A stretch of 64,000 nucleotides of DNA from Pseudomonas anatoliensis (GTDB taxonomy: Bacteria; Pseudomonadota; Gammaproteobacteria; Pseudomonadales; Pseudomonadaceae). How positions within the stretch are numbered: the stretch's first letter is position 1; every line of letters starts with the position of its first letter. The position numbers and the translations under genes are program-made. This document shows positions 9,929 through 20,654 of this stretch, piece by piece. The notes under the pieces are model-generated. The model saw nothing but the letters and a program-made list of their open reading frames with translations, searched no databases and had not been told where the DNA came from. The stretch is taken from contig NZ_JACVHC010000001.1 of the NCBI RefSeq assembly GCF_017976235.1, positions 248,001-312,000 on the forward strand, in the 5' to 3' direction.

Positions 9929-10015
9929 ATGGATGAATATCAGGAAGAACTGCTCGAATACCAGGCCTACGAACTGGATTCGCCAGAGCCGGCAGAAGAC
10001 GCCACCGAGCTTTAA
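9929..10015 (+). CDS. Very small acidic protein, 28 residues
   Basis: ATG at 9929 encodes a peptide beginning MDEYQEELLEYQAYELDSPE and ending EDATEL. A strong Shine-Dalgarno (CAGGGGG) stands 8 nt upstream. Eleven of 28 residues are Asp or Glu and there is no Lys or Arg, giving a strongly negative charge. The reading frame stops 4 nt before the end of the convergent AraC gene. I believe similar tiny proteins exist in other fluorescent Pseudomonas but cannot verify it. No function can be assigned. Confidence 0.6.
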   Translation: MDEYQEELLEYQAYELDSPEPAEDATEL

Positions 10016-10019
10016 CGTC

Positions 10020-11060
10020 TCAGGCTGTTTTGCGATGACTGCGGCGGAATTCGCCGGGCGTCTGGCCGCTCCAGCGTTTGAACGCTCGCTGGAATGCTTC
10101 GGCTGAGGCAAAGCCGAGCAGGTAAGCGATTTCGCCGAACGCCAGTTCCGTATCGCGGATGTAGGTCATTGCCAAATCACGGCGAGTGTCATTGAGGATT
10201 GCGCGAAACTGCGTGCCTTCCTCAGTCAGTTTGCGCCGCAAAGTCCAGGTCGGCAGCTTCAGGCGTGCCGCCACTTCTTCCAGGTCGGGTTCCCGGCCAC
10301 CATTCAATAACGGCCCAAGCAGTTGCGTGATGCGTTCGCGCAGGCTGCGTGTGCGGGTCAGTTGCTCCAGCTCTCTTTCACACAGTTGCAGCAGATGCCG
10401 CCAAGTGCTTGGGCAATGCTCGGGGTTGCGCAGGGCGAGGCTGGCCAGGTTCAGGCGCAACTGGTTGCGCTCGGCGCCGAACTGGATCGGGCAATCACCT
10501 AATGCAGCGTAAGCGTCGCGATAGTCGGGTGCGTCGAATTCGATTTCAATGCGTTCAGCCCGCAGCGGTTCGCGGCTGACACTGGATAGCTGATGCAGCC
10601 AGCCGGCGATGATCGAATCCACCACGAAACGGTTATAGGCGTTGTACGGGCTGATCGAATAGAAGCGCAGCCATGCGCCGTTGGCGTCCTCGTGGAAGCT
10701 CGACTGACCGCGGTAATTGGAACCGTACAACGGTTCGAAACGGATCAGGCAACGGGCGGCCTCACGTATGTTAGGCGCCTGCGATGCGGTGACGCCAGCC
10801 AATCCCGCCTGGCTCAAACGACTGAGCTGACCCATGCGCAGGCCGAGTGCCGGGTCCCCGGTCAATTGAATCGCGCCATGCCCCAAGCGCATGTAGCGCG
10901 GAATCGACAGTCGTGCCCCGGCCTCGGCCAATCTAGCCGCATCCAGTGCGTATTGTTCGAGCAACGGCTGTGGGTCGGCGCCGTGACTGCGCACCGCATC
11001 GGCGAGGCTATGGACGAAACCTACCGACAGATCCCCAAGGCGCATCGGCAGCGGCTTCAT
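10020..11060 (-). CDS. AraC-family transcriptional regulator
   Basis: 346 residues with an N-terminal Arabinose_bd-type effector domain (about 20-210) and a C-terminal double HTH (about 240-340). The second HTH has the family signature ending in AFQRAFKRWSGQTPGEFRRS. This is the OruR/ArgR-like long AraC layout. It lies 3 nt after the nitrilase-like gene on the same strand, so the two form an operon, and it diverges from fadH across a 200-bp gap. It may control that operon and fadH, but the effector is not evident. Confidence 0.9.
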   Translation of the reverse strand: MKPLPMRLGDLSVGFVHSLADAVRSHGADPQPLLEQYALDAARLAEAGARLSIPRYMRLGHGAIQLTGDPALGLRMGQLSRLSQAGLAGVTASQAPNIREAARCLIRFEPLYGSNYRGQSSFHEDANGAWLRFYSISPYNAYNRFVVDSIIAGWLHQLSSVSREPLRAERIEIEFDAPDYRDAYAALGDCPIQFGAERNQLRLNLASLALRNPEHCPSTWRHLLQLCERELEQLTRTRSLRERITQLLGPLLNGGREPDLEEVAARLKLPTWTLRRKLTEEGTQFRAILNDTRRDLAMTYIRDTELAFGEIAYLLGFASAEAFQRAFKRWSGQTPGEFRRSHRKTA

Positions 11061-11063
11061 CGC

Positions 11064-12191
11064 TTACAACCAGATATTCAGCATACGTGCGCCACGGGCG
11101 TCACCGTCGGCAAACTGCTGGCCGTTGCTGTTGAGGAAGCTTTGGCCTGCGCCTGATTTATCCCAGAACTGCCCGCGCAGAAACACACTCATTCCGGCAA
11201 TTGCATGACTGCTGGGCGGTTGCGCGGTCAAGGTCAGGCGATGCCAGGCCTGGCCTTCGCTGACTTCACCCGGCTTGAGACTGACTGAGCCGGGTGTACT
11301 CGAACTCTTATAGCCACGCCACGGCTGATTCCATGCACCATGACCGAATACCTGCGCCGGCACGGCGACCAGCTGGGCATTTTGCTCGTCGAGTTTGCGG
11401 TAGTTATCCGGATACCAACTGTCGCTGCCGATCAGTACGCCCAGACGCCCGGCCGGTGTGTCGACAACGTTGATGATTTTTTCATTGGCCTGGATGACAT
11501 CACGCTGGCTGAACACCGGGTGCAGCTGCCGCTGCGGCTGGCCGAGCGGTGCACCGTCGCGACCGAAGACCACGCTGCTGTTGTACAGCGCACCGCTGCC
11601 GGGTTTGAGCTGGCCGTCACGGATGCTCGGCTCGGGCAAAACGATTGAGCCGGCCACCAGCGTCACGTGGAACTCCTTGGCCAAGCCGCCAAACAGTGCC
11701 TGGTAATCGTTGGCCATGCTGCGCGATTTCATGCGCAGGTGGGCATCGTCGAGACGGTCTGTGCCCTTGGCGCTGAGCCAGGCGCGGGCGAACAACAACG
11801 GATTGCTCGCCGCCAGCCAATTCATCGCCTCGGCGAGAGTGGGCGCCTGATACAGCTCGTCTTTTTCGCCGCTGATCATCAACCAGGTGCCGACATGTTC
11901 CGGCAACACCACCACGGTCTTGTCATTCAACAAGCCTTGATCCTGCGCTTGCTGCAAGTACGCCGCGAGTTTGCGGCGCAGGCGCGCGGGGCTTTGGTAG
12001 TCGGTGGGGAACAGTTCCGGCTGGATGCCCAGCAGATTGCCTCGGTCGGCGGGCGTGCCCTGATCGACCGCCAGTTTGATGCGCAGGTCCGACAGATAAT
12101 GCCCCGCCGGCCGGTCTGCCGCCCACATGGCGTAGGTGGTAAGGACGGCAACGAGGGCCATGGAAAAAAACAGGTACAAAAGTTTGCGCAT
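11064..12191 (-). CDS. Nitrilase-fold protein lacking catalytic Lys and Cys
   Basis: 375 residues from the ATG at 12191 (MRKLLYLFF), which gives an N-terminal membrane or signal segment (about 1-22); the longer frame upstream has no such support. The carbon-nitrogen hydrolase fold is recognisable: the Glu strand (VVVLPEHVG), the Lys strand region (YNSSVVFGRDGAPLGQP) and the Cys strand region (GRLGVLIGSDSWYPDNY). At the usual Lys site the sequence reads QRQLH, and at the usual LIC site it reads LIG, so only Glu of the Glu-Lys-Cys triad survives. It may be a pseudoenzyme acting at the membrane. It is co-transcribed with the AraC gene. Confidence 0.75.
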   Translation of the reverse strand: MRKLLYLFFSMALVAVLTTYAMWAADRPAGHYLSDLRIKLAVDQGTPADRGNLLGIQPELFPTDYQSPARLRRKLAAYLQQAQDQGLLNDKTVVVLPEHVGTWLMISGEKDELYQAPTLAEAMNWLAASNPLLFARAWLSAKGTDRLDDAHLRMKSRSMANDYQALFGGLAKEFHVTLVAGSIVLPEPSIRDGQLKPGSGALYNSSVVFGRDGAPLGQPQRQLHPVFSQRDVIQANEKIINVVDTPAGRLGVLIGSDSWYPDNYRKLDEQNAQLVAVPAQVFGHGAWNQPWRGYKSSSTPGSVSLKPGEVSEGQAWHRLTLTAQPPSSHAIAGMSVFLRGQFWDKSGAGQSFLNSNGQQFADGDARGARMLNIWL

Positions 12192-12378
12192 GAAAACCAA
12201 CAACGACCGGGTACAGGGTATGGCGACTAGGGTAGGGCGCATGGTCTGGCTTGCCAAGGGGCGCTGCGCATTTAGATCATTAACTTGTCAGTTACGGTCA
12301 TTGAGTGACAGCGATGCGACTCTTAGTCTGTCGAACATGAATGACGGGGGACGCAGAGCTCCCGCACTTTTTCCGTGA

Positions 12379-14439
<2,061 letters not shown>

Positions 14440-14465
14440 TCAACGGCCACCGGTAACGGATAACC

Positions 14466-14556
14466 CCTGTAGGAGCTGCCGAAGGCTGCGATCTTTTGAT
14501 CTTCGTTTTTCAAGAACAAGATCAAAAGATCGCAGCCTTCGGCAGCTTCTACAGGG
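14466..14556. repeat. Type A palindromic repeat pair after fadH
   Basis: Two inverted arms of about 38 nt (GGAGCTGCCGAAGGCTGCG ... CGCAGCCTTCGGCAGCTTC) separated by a short spacer; can fold into a long hairpin and probably serves as the fadH 3' end. The following 230 bp up to 14786 show no further gene. Confidence 0.85.
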
Positions 14557-14786
14557 GATTTTTTTGCCTGGCAGGTATGTATGAAAAGTCGATAAGTCCC
14601 ATTCGCTAGCAGATTGTCCGCGATCTGAATCAGCAGAATGGTAAGCAGATATTGTTCATATTCAGTATTGGCTAAACAATTGAGCGGTATGGAGCCGATG
14701 GCTATGGTGGGTGTGCCGTGAGTACTGGAGGTCTATCAATGCTCAGTGGCCCAATCAATTACATGCCTGAATAAAAGGATTTATAA

Positions 14787-15398
14787 ATGGCTATCCATAC
14801 GCTCAAAAACGTCAACGTCGTCCGCAAGGCCATGGCCAAGTCACCTGTTCCCGCCCCGAATGTTCCCGGGGTTAGGGCCAAGCCTCCCGCCCCGAATGCT
14901 CCCGGGATACGGACCAAGCCTCCGGTCAGGGGTGAGCCCAAGGCCCGAATCATTTCACCGCGGCCACCCAAGCCGCTTATCAAAGTTCCCGGTGGGAGCG
15001 GCAATGGCCCGGTATTGCCAGGACTCATAGTGTGTCCACCGGGTACATGGGCAACCAAAGACTGGCCACCGCTGAACATCAACGATGACCCGTTGGCGCT
15101 GAAGAAACTGCTTGAAAACTTTACCTCCCACACCTATCCCGATGGCTCCGTCTGGCTGATCGATAACAGTCTGGTCAATGCGCAGCAGACCGCGGTGATG
15201 CGCCCGGACGGCATTGTTCAGTACGTCGACGGCAGGGTGGGGCATCCGGATGGGCGCATCGTCTGGCCGGATAACACAGTCGAATATCCCGATGGACGTA
15301 TTGTCTGGGCTGATGGTATCGAGCAACTGGCAGACGGGGCGATCAAGTATTCGGACGGTCTGCGCTACAACGTGCAGGGTGATCTGGTTTCCGCCTGA
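14787..15398 (+). CDS. PDG-repeat protein, paralogue 1 (unrecognised)
   Basis: 203 residues; ATG 14787 after AAAAGGATTTATAA. Residues 1-18 (ending VVRKAMAKSPV) match the start of the product at 17710 without a gap. Residues 18-90 are rich in Pro, Lys and Arg with near-repeats (RAKPPAPNAPG, RTKPPVRG). Residues 110-200 carry short strands built on DGR/PDG turns, for example HPDGRIVWPDNTVEYPDG, resembling beta-sheet repeats such as those of TCP10-type C-terminal domains; that comparison is only structural analogy. No signal peptide or membrane segment is visible. Function unknown. Confidence 0.8.
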   Translation: MAIHTLKNVNVVRKAMAKSPVPAPNVPGVRAKPPAPNAPGIRTKPPVRGEPKARIISPRPPKPLIKVPGGSGNGPVLPGLIVCPPGTWATKDWPPLNINDDPLALKKLLENFTSHTYPDGSVWLIDNSLVNAQQTAVMRPDGIVQYVDGRVGHPDGRIVWPDNTVEYPDGRIVWADGIEQLADGAIKYSDGLRYNVQGDLVSA

Positions 15399-15459
15399 TC
15401 ATGGCCGCGCAACCGGAACTCTGATCAACTGATTGCGGTTACGAACACGAACAAACCCC

Positions 15460-15550
15460 CTGTAGGAGCTGCCGCAGGCTGCGATCTTTTGATCTTCGTT
15501 TTTCAAGAACAAGATCAAAAGATCGCAGCCTGCGGCAGCTCCTACAGGGA
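15460..15550. repeat. Type A palindromic repeat pair
   Basis: Inverted arms GGAGCTGCCGCAGGCTGCG and its complement around a 10-nt spacer, nearly identical to the copy at 14466-14556. The two copies bracket the PDG-repeat gene, one on each side. Confidence 0.85.
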
Positions 15551-15591
15551 TTTCGGTGGCTGGTAGACTGTGATCTTTTTCAGGTCATGCG

Positions 15592-16512
15592 GTGCTTATG
15601 TTTTTGCCTGCGCAAGCTCCTCTTGAACTCCTGCAACTCGACTGGCTCACCGCTGCCTGCGTCGAGGTCGCCATTTTACGCCTCGATCAAATCGACCCGC
15701 TGATCAGCGGCAACAAGTGGTTCAAACTCGTTGAACATCTGAAAGCCGCCGATCGCAACGGTGCCGAAGGCATCATCAGTCTCGGCGGCGCGCACTCCAA
15801 TCATTTGCATGCGCTGGCGGCGGCGGGGAAGCGTCTGGGGTTTCAAACGGTCGGGCTGCTGCGCGGTCATCCGCAGGAAACGCCAACCGTCGTCGATCTG
15901 CAAGCGTACGGCATGCACCTGCATTGGCTGGGTTACGGCGGTTATAGGGCGCGACATGAACCGGGGTTCTGGGAGCCGTGGCGAGCGCAGTATCCAAATT
16001 TGTATGCGGTGCCGGAGGGCGGTGGCGGATTAGTCGGGGCGCTGGGTTGTGCCGCGATCAAAACGCAGGTCGATGCGCAATTGAGCCGTTTGGGTTGGCG
16101 CGATTATCACGGTTGGTGGCTGGCCTGCGGGACCGGGACGACCTTGGCCGGGCTGGTACTCGCCGAGGCGGGGGCACATCCGCTTTACGGCGCGTTGGCG
16201 GTGCCTGAGGATCACGGCGTGGCGGCGCAAGTGGAGTCGATCCTGCAGGGATCCGGCTGGGCTGACTATGAGCTGATCGATGCCAGTCGCGGCGGCTTTG
16301 CCAAGGTTGATTCGGCATTGCTGGCGTTCATTGCACAGACCGAGCTGGACTGCGGCGTACCGTTGGAGCCGCTGTACACCGGCAAGGCCTTGCTGGCGCT
16401 CAAGCAGCAGGTCGAGGCGGGTAAATTCGCCGCCGGCACGCGCTTGATTTTCGTGCATACAGGCGGATTGCAAGGGCGGCGGGGGTTCAACACTCATTCT
16501 GTAGGGAGCTGA
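15592..16512 (+). CDS. PLP-dependent desulfhydrase/ACC-deaminase-family protein
   Basis: 306 residues (304 from the internal ATG at 15598). GTG at 15592 is better spaced from TCAGG than that ATG. The fold-type II PLP signature is present: the PLP-lysine in ISGNKWFKL (near 45), then ISLGGAHSNHLHALAA, and a phosphate-binding glycine loop near CGTGTTLAG. This matches the D-cysteine desulfhydrase/1-aminocyclopropane-1-carboxylate deaminase family. True ACC deaminases are somewhat longer (about 338 residues), so a D-amino-acid desulfhydrase-like role is more likely. It stands alone between repeats. Confidence 0.85.
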   Translation: MLMFLPAQAPLELLQLDWLTAACVEVAILRLDQIDPLISGNKWFKLVEHLKAADRNGAEGIISLGGAHSNHLHALAAAGKRLGFQTVGLLRGHPQETPTVVDLQAYGMHLHWLGYGGYRARHEPGFWEPWRAQYPNLYAVPEGGGGLVGALGCAAIKTQVDAQLSRLGWRDYHGWWLACGTGTTLAGLVLAEAGAHPLYGALAVPEDHGVAAQVESILQGSGWADYELIDASRGGFAKVDSALLAFIAQTELDCGVPLEPLYTGKALLALKQQVEAGKFAAGTRLIFVHTGGLQGRRGFNTHSVGS

Positions 16513-16517
16513 GCTTT

Positions 16518-16645
16518 TGTGGCAGGGGATCTACCTGAGGCCAAGGAGTTTTTCTGTGGCCAGGAGATTAAGTGCGGAATGGATATCTACTGTGGCCAGG
16601 GGATTTAATGTGGAATGGAGATCTACTGGGACCAAGGGACTTATT
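16518..16645. repeat. Imperfect tandem repeats, unit about 36 nt
   Basis: Copies begin at 16518, 16555, 16591 and 16627, each starting with a variant of TGTGGCCAGGGGATT; copies two and three are both 36 nt and end in ATATCTAC/AGATCTAC. They lead into the intact type D palindrome at 16646, so they look like decayed tandem half-copies of it. Confidence 0.7.
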
Positions 16646-16780
16646 TGTGGCGAGGGGATTTATCCCCGATGGGCTGCGAAGCAGCCCCCCATATCTGCAA
16701 CTGAGTTAAACCTGATTCAGCGCGTCTTGAGGTTTTGGGTCTGCTTCGCAGCCCAACGGGGATAAATCCCCTCGCCACAG
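16646..16780. repeat. Type D palindromic repeat (GGCGAGGGGATTTATCCCC)
   Basis: Outer arms GTGGCGAGGGGATTTATCCC and complement; inner arms GGGCTGCGAAGCAGCCC and GCTTCGCAGCCC. A second copy occurs at 47558-47679. Confidence 0.85.
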
Positions 16781-16805
16781 GGTTCTTGCAGTGCCTGAGA
16801 CGGGA

Positions 16806-17354
16806 TCACCCGCGCTTGGGCATCATCCGCAACAGCGTGTTGTCCTTCACCACATAGTGGTGATAAAGCCCCGCCAGCGCATGCAGCCCGATGAGCCAGT
16901 AACCGACGGTGCTGATCAACACATGCCAATACTCCACCTGCTTGGCGAAGGCTTTGTCTTCACCCACCAACAGCGGCAGATCGAAGCCATAGAACATCAC
17001 CTGATGCCCCTCGGCACTGGTGATCAACCAGCCGAGAATCGGCATGCTGATCATGAACAGGTACAGGGCCCAGTGCATCAGCCGCGCCAACAGCGTTTGC
17101 CACTGGGGCGAGGCCGGGAAGATTTTCGGTGCCGCGCCGACGCTTCGGGCCAGTAGTCGAAACCACACCAGCACGAACACGGTCAGACCGAGCATGTAAT
17201 GCACTTCACGAATGAGCGTGCGTCCGCCGCTGCCTTTGGGGAAGAAGCCGCGCAATTCCATGCTGGCGTACACCAATATCAACAACACCAGCATCAGCCA
17301 ATGCAGCACGACCGACACGGTGCTGTAGCGAGATTCGGAACTTGTCCACGGCAT
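16806..17354 (-). CDS. Cytochrome b561 (CybB family)
   Basis: 182-residue inner-membrane di-heme cytochrome. The ATG at 17354 (MPWTSSESRYS) is preferred over the GTG at 17369 because the GTGAGGA overlapping the GTG is its Shine-Dalgarno. Four hydrophobic segments are visible (about 14-34, 50-70, 86-110, 142-165). Candidate heme-axial His lie in VLHWLML, REVHYMLGL, LMHWALYL and LHALAGLYHH. A second CybB-like gene at 37138 is only distantly similar and coupled to a peroxidase; this one stands alone, so its electron partner is unknown. Confidence 0.88.
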   Translation of the reverse strand: MPWTSSESRYSTVSVVLHWLMLVLLILVYASMELRGFFPKGSGGRTLIREVHYMLGLTVFVLVWFRLLARSVGAAPKIFPASPQWQTLLARLMHWALYLFMISMPILGWLITSAEGHQVMFYGFDLPLLVGEDKAFAKQVEYWHVLISTVGYWLIGLHALAGLYHHYVVKDNTLLRMMPKRG

Positions 17355-17399
17355 CCGGTGTTTCCTCACAGATCAGGGTTAAGACGTGCCGTTCTTGGA

Positions 17400-17709
17400 C
17401 GACGGCATGCGTTAACTGTAAACCCGATGGCGTGTTTTTGCTCTGAATGGTCGAACTTTTTTTAACGCGTTGGCGCGACCTGAAAGTATTCAATGACGTT
17501 GCGTGGAGTGACTGTATTAAAGGTGTGTTAATTGTTTTTGTAGTGTGGCTTTGAATAATTAATATTGGTGTAACGGCTTGTTGTTTATATTCTGTATTTG
17601 ACTTTGGGTTGCCGGGTTGTGTTGTGCTGTTTAGTGTGTGGGTAAGTCCTCGGCCACAACTAGTGGCTTGGGGGTATTAATGTTGTTTAATTTTTTAATT
17701 GGATTATTT
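17400..17709. other. AT-rich gene-free stretch
   Basis: About 300 bp without a plausible gene. From about 17455 to 17710 the sequence is markedly richer in A+T (for example GAATAATTAATATTGGTG and TTTAATTTTTTAATTGG) than the surrounding coding DNA, and continues into the first codons of the next gene. Promoters for that gene are expected here. A short stem GCCAC/GTGGC lies near 17653-17668. The composition suggests imported DNA. Confidence 0.6.
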
Positions 17710-18351
17710 ATGTTCTCTAATAAAAATAAAAATGCTTATGTTGTTAAAAAGGCTATGGGCAAACGACCTGTTCTCAAGCCAAAACCAGTCGTCAGACCGG
17801 TGTCGTCCAAACCTGTATTGCCGGTGAAGCCCCCCATCAAGCCTGTTTTACCAGTCAAGCCTCCCGTCAAACCCATCGTAAAACCGGTTAAGTCTGTTTT
17901 GCCAGTTAAACCACCGGTCAAGCCCGTTTTACCAGCCAGGCCCGTTTCGCCACCCAAACCTAAAACTCCCAACGGTACTGGCCGACCTGTTGCAATGAAA
18001 AGGCCACCCATGCCGTGGCCGACCATCAACTTCAATATTGATCCGGTTGCTCTGGCGACACTTATTATCAGTCTGGGTGGAATCCTCAATACCGATGGCT
18101 CTACGTCCCTTCCGGATGGCAGTCTGATCGATGCGGGTAAAAACTCTCTCAAGGGCCCGGATGGCGTTATTCATCATCAGGACGGTCGTGTCGAGTTTCC
18201 CGATGGCCGGATTATCTGGTCGGATAATACGATCCAATACCCTGATGGGCGCATAGTTTGGGAAGATGGAACGGAGCAACTTCCTGACGGCAGTACCCGA
18301 TATCCAGACGGCCTCGCCTACGATGCGCAAGGTAATCTTATTGCCGGATAA
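17710..18351 (+). CDS. PDG-repeat protein, paralogue 2 (unrecognised)
   Basis: 213 residues from ATG 17710 (MFSNKNKNAYVVKKAMGK). I chose this start over one at 17638 because its first 18 residues align gaplessly with those of the paralogue at 14787. Residues 20-100 are a Pro/Lys/Val low-complexity tract with repeats such as VLPVKPPIKP and VLPVKPPVKP. Residues 125-210 hold PDG turn repeats (QYPDGRIVWEDGTEQLPDG). The first third of the gene is AT-rich compared with its neighbours. A bidirectional terminator follows. No signal peptide is seen from this start. Function unknown. Confidence 0.8.
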   Translation: MFSNKNKNAYVVKKAMGKRPVLKPKPVVRPVSSKPVLPVKPPIKPVLPVKPPVKPIVKPVKSVLPVKPPVKPVLPARPVSPPKPKTPNGTGRPVAMKRPPMPWPTINFNIDPVALATLIISLGGILNTDGSTSLPDGSLIDAGKNSLKGPDGVIHHQDGRVEFPDGRIIWSDNTIQYPDGRIVWEDGTEQLPDGSTRYPDGLAYDAQGNLIAG

Positions 18352-18414
18352 GTTTGCGGTTGTCTAACTTGTGTGGGCGAATATTTGTCCATCTCTCAAT
18401 CAGTAAAAACAGAA

Positions 18415-18453
18415 ACACCGCCGACTGGCTTTCCAGTCGGCGGTGTTTTTTTA
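18415..18453. terminator. Bidirectional terminator
   Basis: 14-bp stem ACACCGCCGACTGG/CCAGTCGGCGGTGT with a CTTT loop followed by T-run on the plus strand and AAACAG on the other side. It sits between two convergent genes (stop 18351 and stop 18461). Confidence 0.9.
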
Positions 18454-18460
18454 TTGAAAG

Positions 18461-19288
18461 TTAGCAGGATTGCGGCATTTCACCGTTGGCCAGACGCTTG
18501 TTGATGTCGGCAATAACTTCCGGTAGATCGCTGATGGTGTCGATCATGTAGTGTGGGCGCGATCCTGCGAACAGGGCGTGGATGCGCTCGCGTTCGCTGG
18601 CCAGTTCATCGCTGCCCAAGGCACGGAAACCCTCGTAGTCCAGGCCCAGCGCGTTGCCCGAGCAGATCAGCGCCACGGTCCACATGCCGGCCCGGCGACC
18701 TTCAAGGATGCCCGGCACGGTATCGTCGATCTTCACGCAGGCGCCGACGTCGTCGATGCCCAGTGCGATGACGTTGGCCAATGCCTGTGCTGGCCAAGGG
18801 CGGCCGTTCGGCACTTCGTCGGTGGCGACCACGTGGTCGGCGATGTAGCCGTTGGTGGCGGCCAGTTCGACGACTTTATCCATCACCTGTTTCGGGTAGC
18901 CGGAGCAGGAGCCGATCTTGATGCCTTGCTGGCGCAGGTTGGCGATGGTGTCCAGGGCACCGGGAATCAGCGCCGAGTGTTCAGCGATTTTCTCGATTTG
19001 CAGCGGCATGAAGCGCTCGTAGATGGCGGTAACGTCATCGTCGGTCGGCGTGCGGCCGAACGCTTTGCGGTAACGCTCGGCCACCTGCGGCTGATCGCAC
19101 AGGGTGCGGATGTGATCCCACTTGCCCATGCCCATCGGGCCGCGAGCTTCTTCGATGGAAACCTGAACGTCGAATTCGGCGAAGGCTTCGACGAAGATCT
19201 GCGTCGGCGCGAAGGAACCGAAGTCGACCACGGTGCCGGCCCAGTCGAGGATGGCGGCTTGCAGCTTGGTTGGGTTGGTGTAGTTCAT
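18461..19288 (-). CDS. phnX: Phosphonoacetaldehyde hydrolase (phosphonatase)
   Basis: HAD-superfamily enzyme that cleaves the C-P bond of phosphonoacetaldehyde to acetaldehyde and phosphate, second step of 2-aminoethylphosphonate use. 275 residues from ATG 19288 (MNYTNPTK). The nucleophile motif is [15 protein letters not shown] (Asp near 15), with the cap Lys region [11 protein letters not shown], motif II GSCSGYP and the acidic motif [10 protein letters not shown]. It is downstream of phnW in the same direction, with a long palindromic repeat in the 144-bp gap, so an operon with attenuated second gene is likely. Confidence 0.95.
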   Translation of the reverse strand: MNYTNPTKLQAAILDWAGTVVDFGSFAPTQIFVEAFAEFDVQVSIEEARGPMGMGKWDHIRTLCDQPQVAERYRKAFGRTPTDDDVTAIYERFMPLQIEKIAEHSALIPGALDTIANLRQQGIKIGSCSGYPKQVMDKVVELAATNGYIADHVVATDEVPNGRPWPAQALANVIALGIDDVGACVKIDDTVPGILEGRRAGMWTVALICSGNALGLDYEGFRALGSDELASERERIHALFAGSRPHYMIDTISDLPEVIADINKRLANGEMPQSC

Positions 19289-19325
19289 GATGTTGAAAAT
19301 CCTGTGTTGGCAATGCAATTCAAAA

Positions 19326-19416
19326 TGTAGGAGTGAGCCTGCTCGCGATGGTGGTTATTCATTCAGCATCTGTGCTGGCTGGCAGGGCCTCATCGCGAGC
19401 AGGCTCACTCCTACAG
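19326..19416. repeat. Type C palindromic repeat between phnW and phnX
   Basis: Inverted arms TGTAGGAGTGAGCCTGCTCG and complement, about 25 nt each. Another copy is at 51000-51090, also between two co-directional genes. Confidence 0.85.
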
Positions 19417-19432
19417 GGGATTCGTGGCGGGT

Positions 19433-20542
19433 TCAGATTTCGAGGACTTCCATCTCGCGCAGCACTTCGCCCACCGCTGCGACCGCTTCGCGCATTTGGT
19501 CCGGGCTGACATGACCGATGCAGCCGACGCGGAAGGTTTCGACCTGAGTCAGTTTGCCGGGATAGAGGATGTAGCCCTTGGCCTTGACCCGTTCGTAGAA
19601 GTCCTTGAACTGATAACGCGGGTCATTCGGCGCGTGGAACGTCGCGATGATCGGTGCCTGAATCGCTGCTGGCAGAAAGCTGCGCAAACCGAGTTTGCCC
19701 ATCTCTTCCATCAGCGCCTGGCAGTTGGCGGCGTAGCGCGCATGCCGCGCCGTCAGGCCACCTTCTTCGTTGTATTGCAGCAGGGCTTCGTGCAGCGCCG
19801 CGACCACATGGGTCGGCGGGGTGAAGCGCCATTGCCCGGTCTTCATCATGTAGGTGTGCTGGTCGAACAGGTCCATCGCCAGCGAGTGCGAGTTGCCGGC
19901 GGCGGCTGCCAGCGACTCTTTGCGTGCGAAGACGAAACCCATCCCCGGCACGCCTTCCAGGCACTTGCCGGACGCGGCGATCAGCGCGTCGAATGGCACT
20001 TGCTGCGCATCCACCGGCAGCGCGCCGAAGGAACTCATGGCGTCGATGATCAGGCGCTTGCCGTGTTGCTCGACGACGTGAGCGATTTCCGCCAGCGGAT
20101 TAAGAATGCCGGTGCTGGTTTCGCAGTGGATCAGCGCGACGTGAGTGATGTCGCTGTCGGCGCGCAACAGACGGTCGACGTCGGCGGCGGTGGTCGGTTC
20201 GTCTTCAGCGGTTTCGAAAGTGCTGAACGAGCGGCCGAGCACTTCGCAGATTTTTGCCAGTCGCTTGCCGTAGGCGCCGTTTATCAGCACCAGTATTTTG
20301 CCGTCGCGTGGCACCAGCGTGCCGATCGCCGCTTCGACCGCGAAGGTGCCGCTGCCTTGCAATGGCACGCAGTGGTGGGTCGCGGCGCCGTTGAGAATCG
20401 CCAGTAATTGCTCGCAGAGACTGGCGGTCAGTTGATTGAAGCGGTCATCCCATGACCCCCAGTCGACCATCATCGCCTGGCGGGTACGGGCCGAAGTGGT
20501 CAACGGGCCGGGAGTGAGCAGGATGGGTTCGGCGATACTCAT
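19433..20542 (-). CDS. phnW: 2-aminoethylphosphonate--pyruvate transaminase
   Basis: PLP class-V aminotransferase converting 2-aminoethylphosphonate and pyruvate to phosphonoacetaldehyde and alanine; 369 residues. It starts at ATG 20542 after CCGAGGACACACGA. The N-terminal [18 protein letters not shown] motif, the Asp of [13 protein letters not shown] and the PLP Lys in [17 protein letters not shown] (near 195) are visible. It precedes phnX and diverges from a LysR gene across about 110 bp that includes the palindromic GCAATTTGC and AATCAAATTG, possible regulator sites. Confidence 0.95.
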   Translation of the reverse strand: MSIAEPILLTPGPLTTSARTRQAMMVDWGSWDDRFNQLTASLCEQLLAILNGAATHHCVPLQGSGTFAVEAAIGTLVPRDGKILVLINGAYGKRLAKICEVLGRSFSTFETAEDEPTTAADVDRLLRADSDITHVALIHCETSTGILNPLAEIAHVVEQHGKRLIIDAMSSFGALPVDAQQVPFDALIAASGKCLEGVPGMGFVFARKESLAAAAGNSHSLAMDLFDQHTYMMKTGQWRFTPPTHVVAALHEALLQYNEEGGLTARHARYAANCQALMEEMGKLGLRSFLPAAIQAPIIATFHAPNDPRYQFKDFYERVKAKGYILYPGKLTQVETFRVGCIGHVSPDQMREAVAAVGEVLREMEVLEI

Positions 20543-20654
20543 TCGTGTGTCCTCGGATAGCGCTGTGGGATGAAGCTACGGGGCCTAAGTTGCAATTTGC
20601 CGTTGCATCAATCAAATTGTTTGTTGTTATGCCAGCCATCAGTGAGAGTTATTC

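Noticed and set aside
14466..15550. CRISPR array suggested by many repeats
   Set aside because: The repeats are inverted palindromic pairs with variable spacing and no direct-repeat/spacer periodicity; no cas genes are present.
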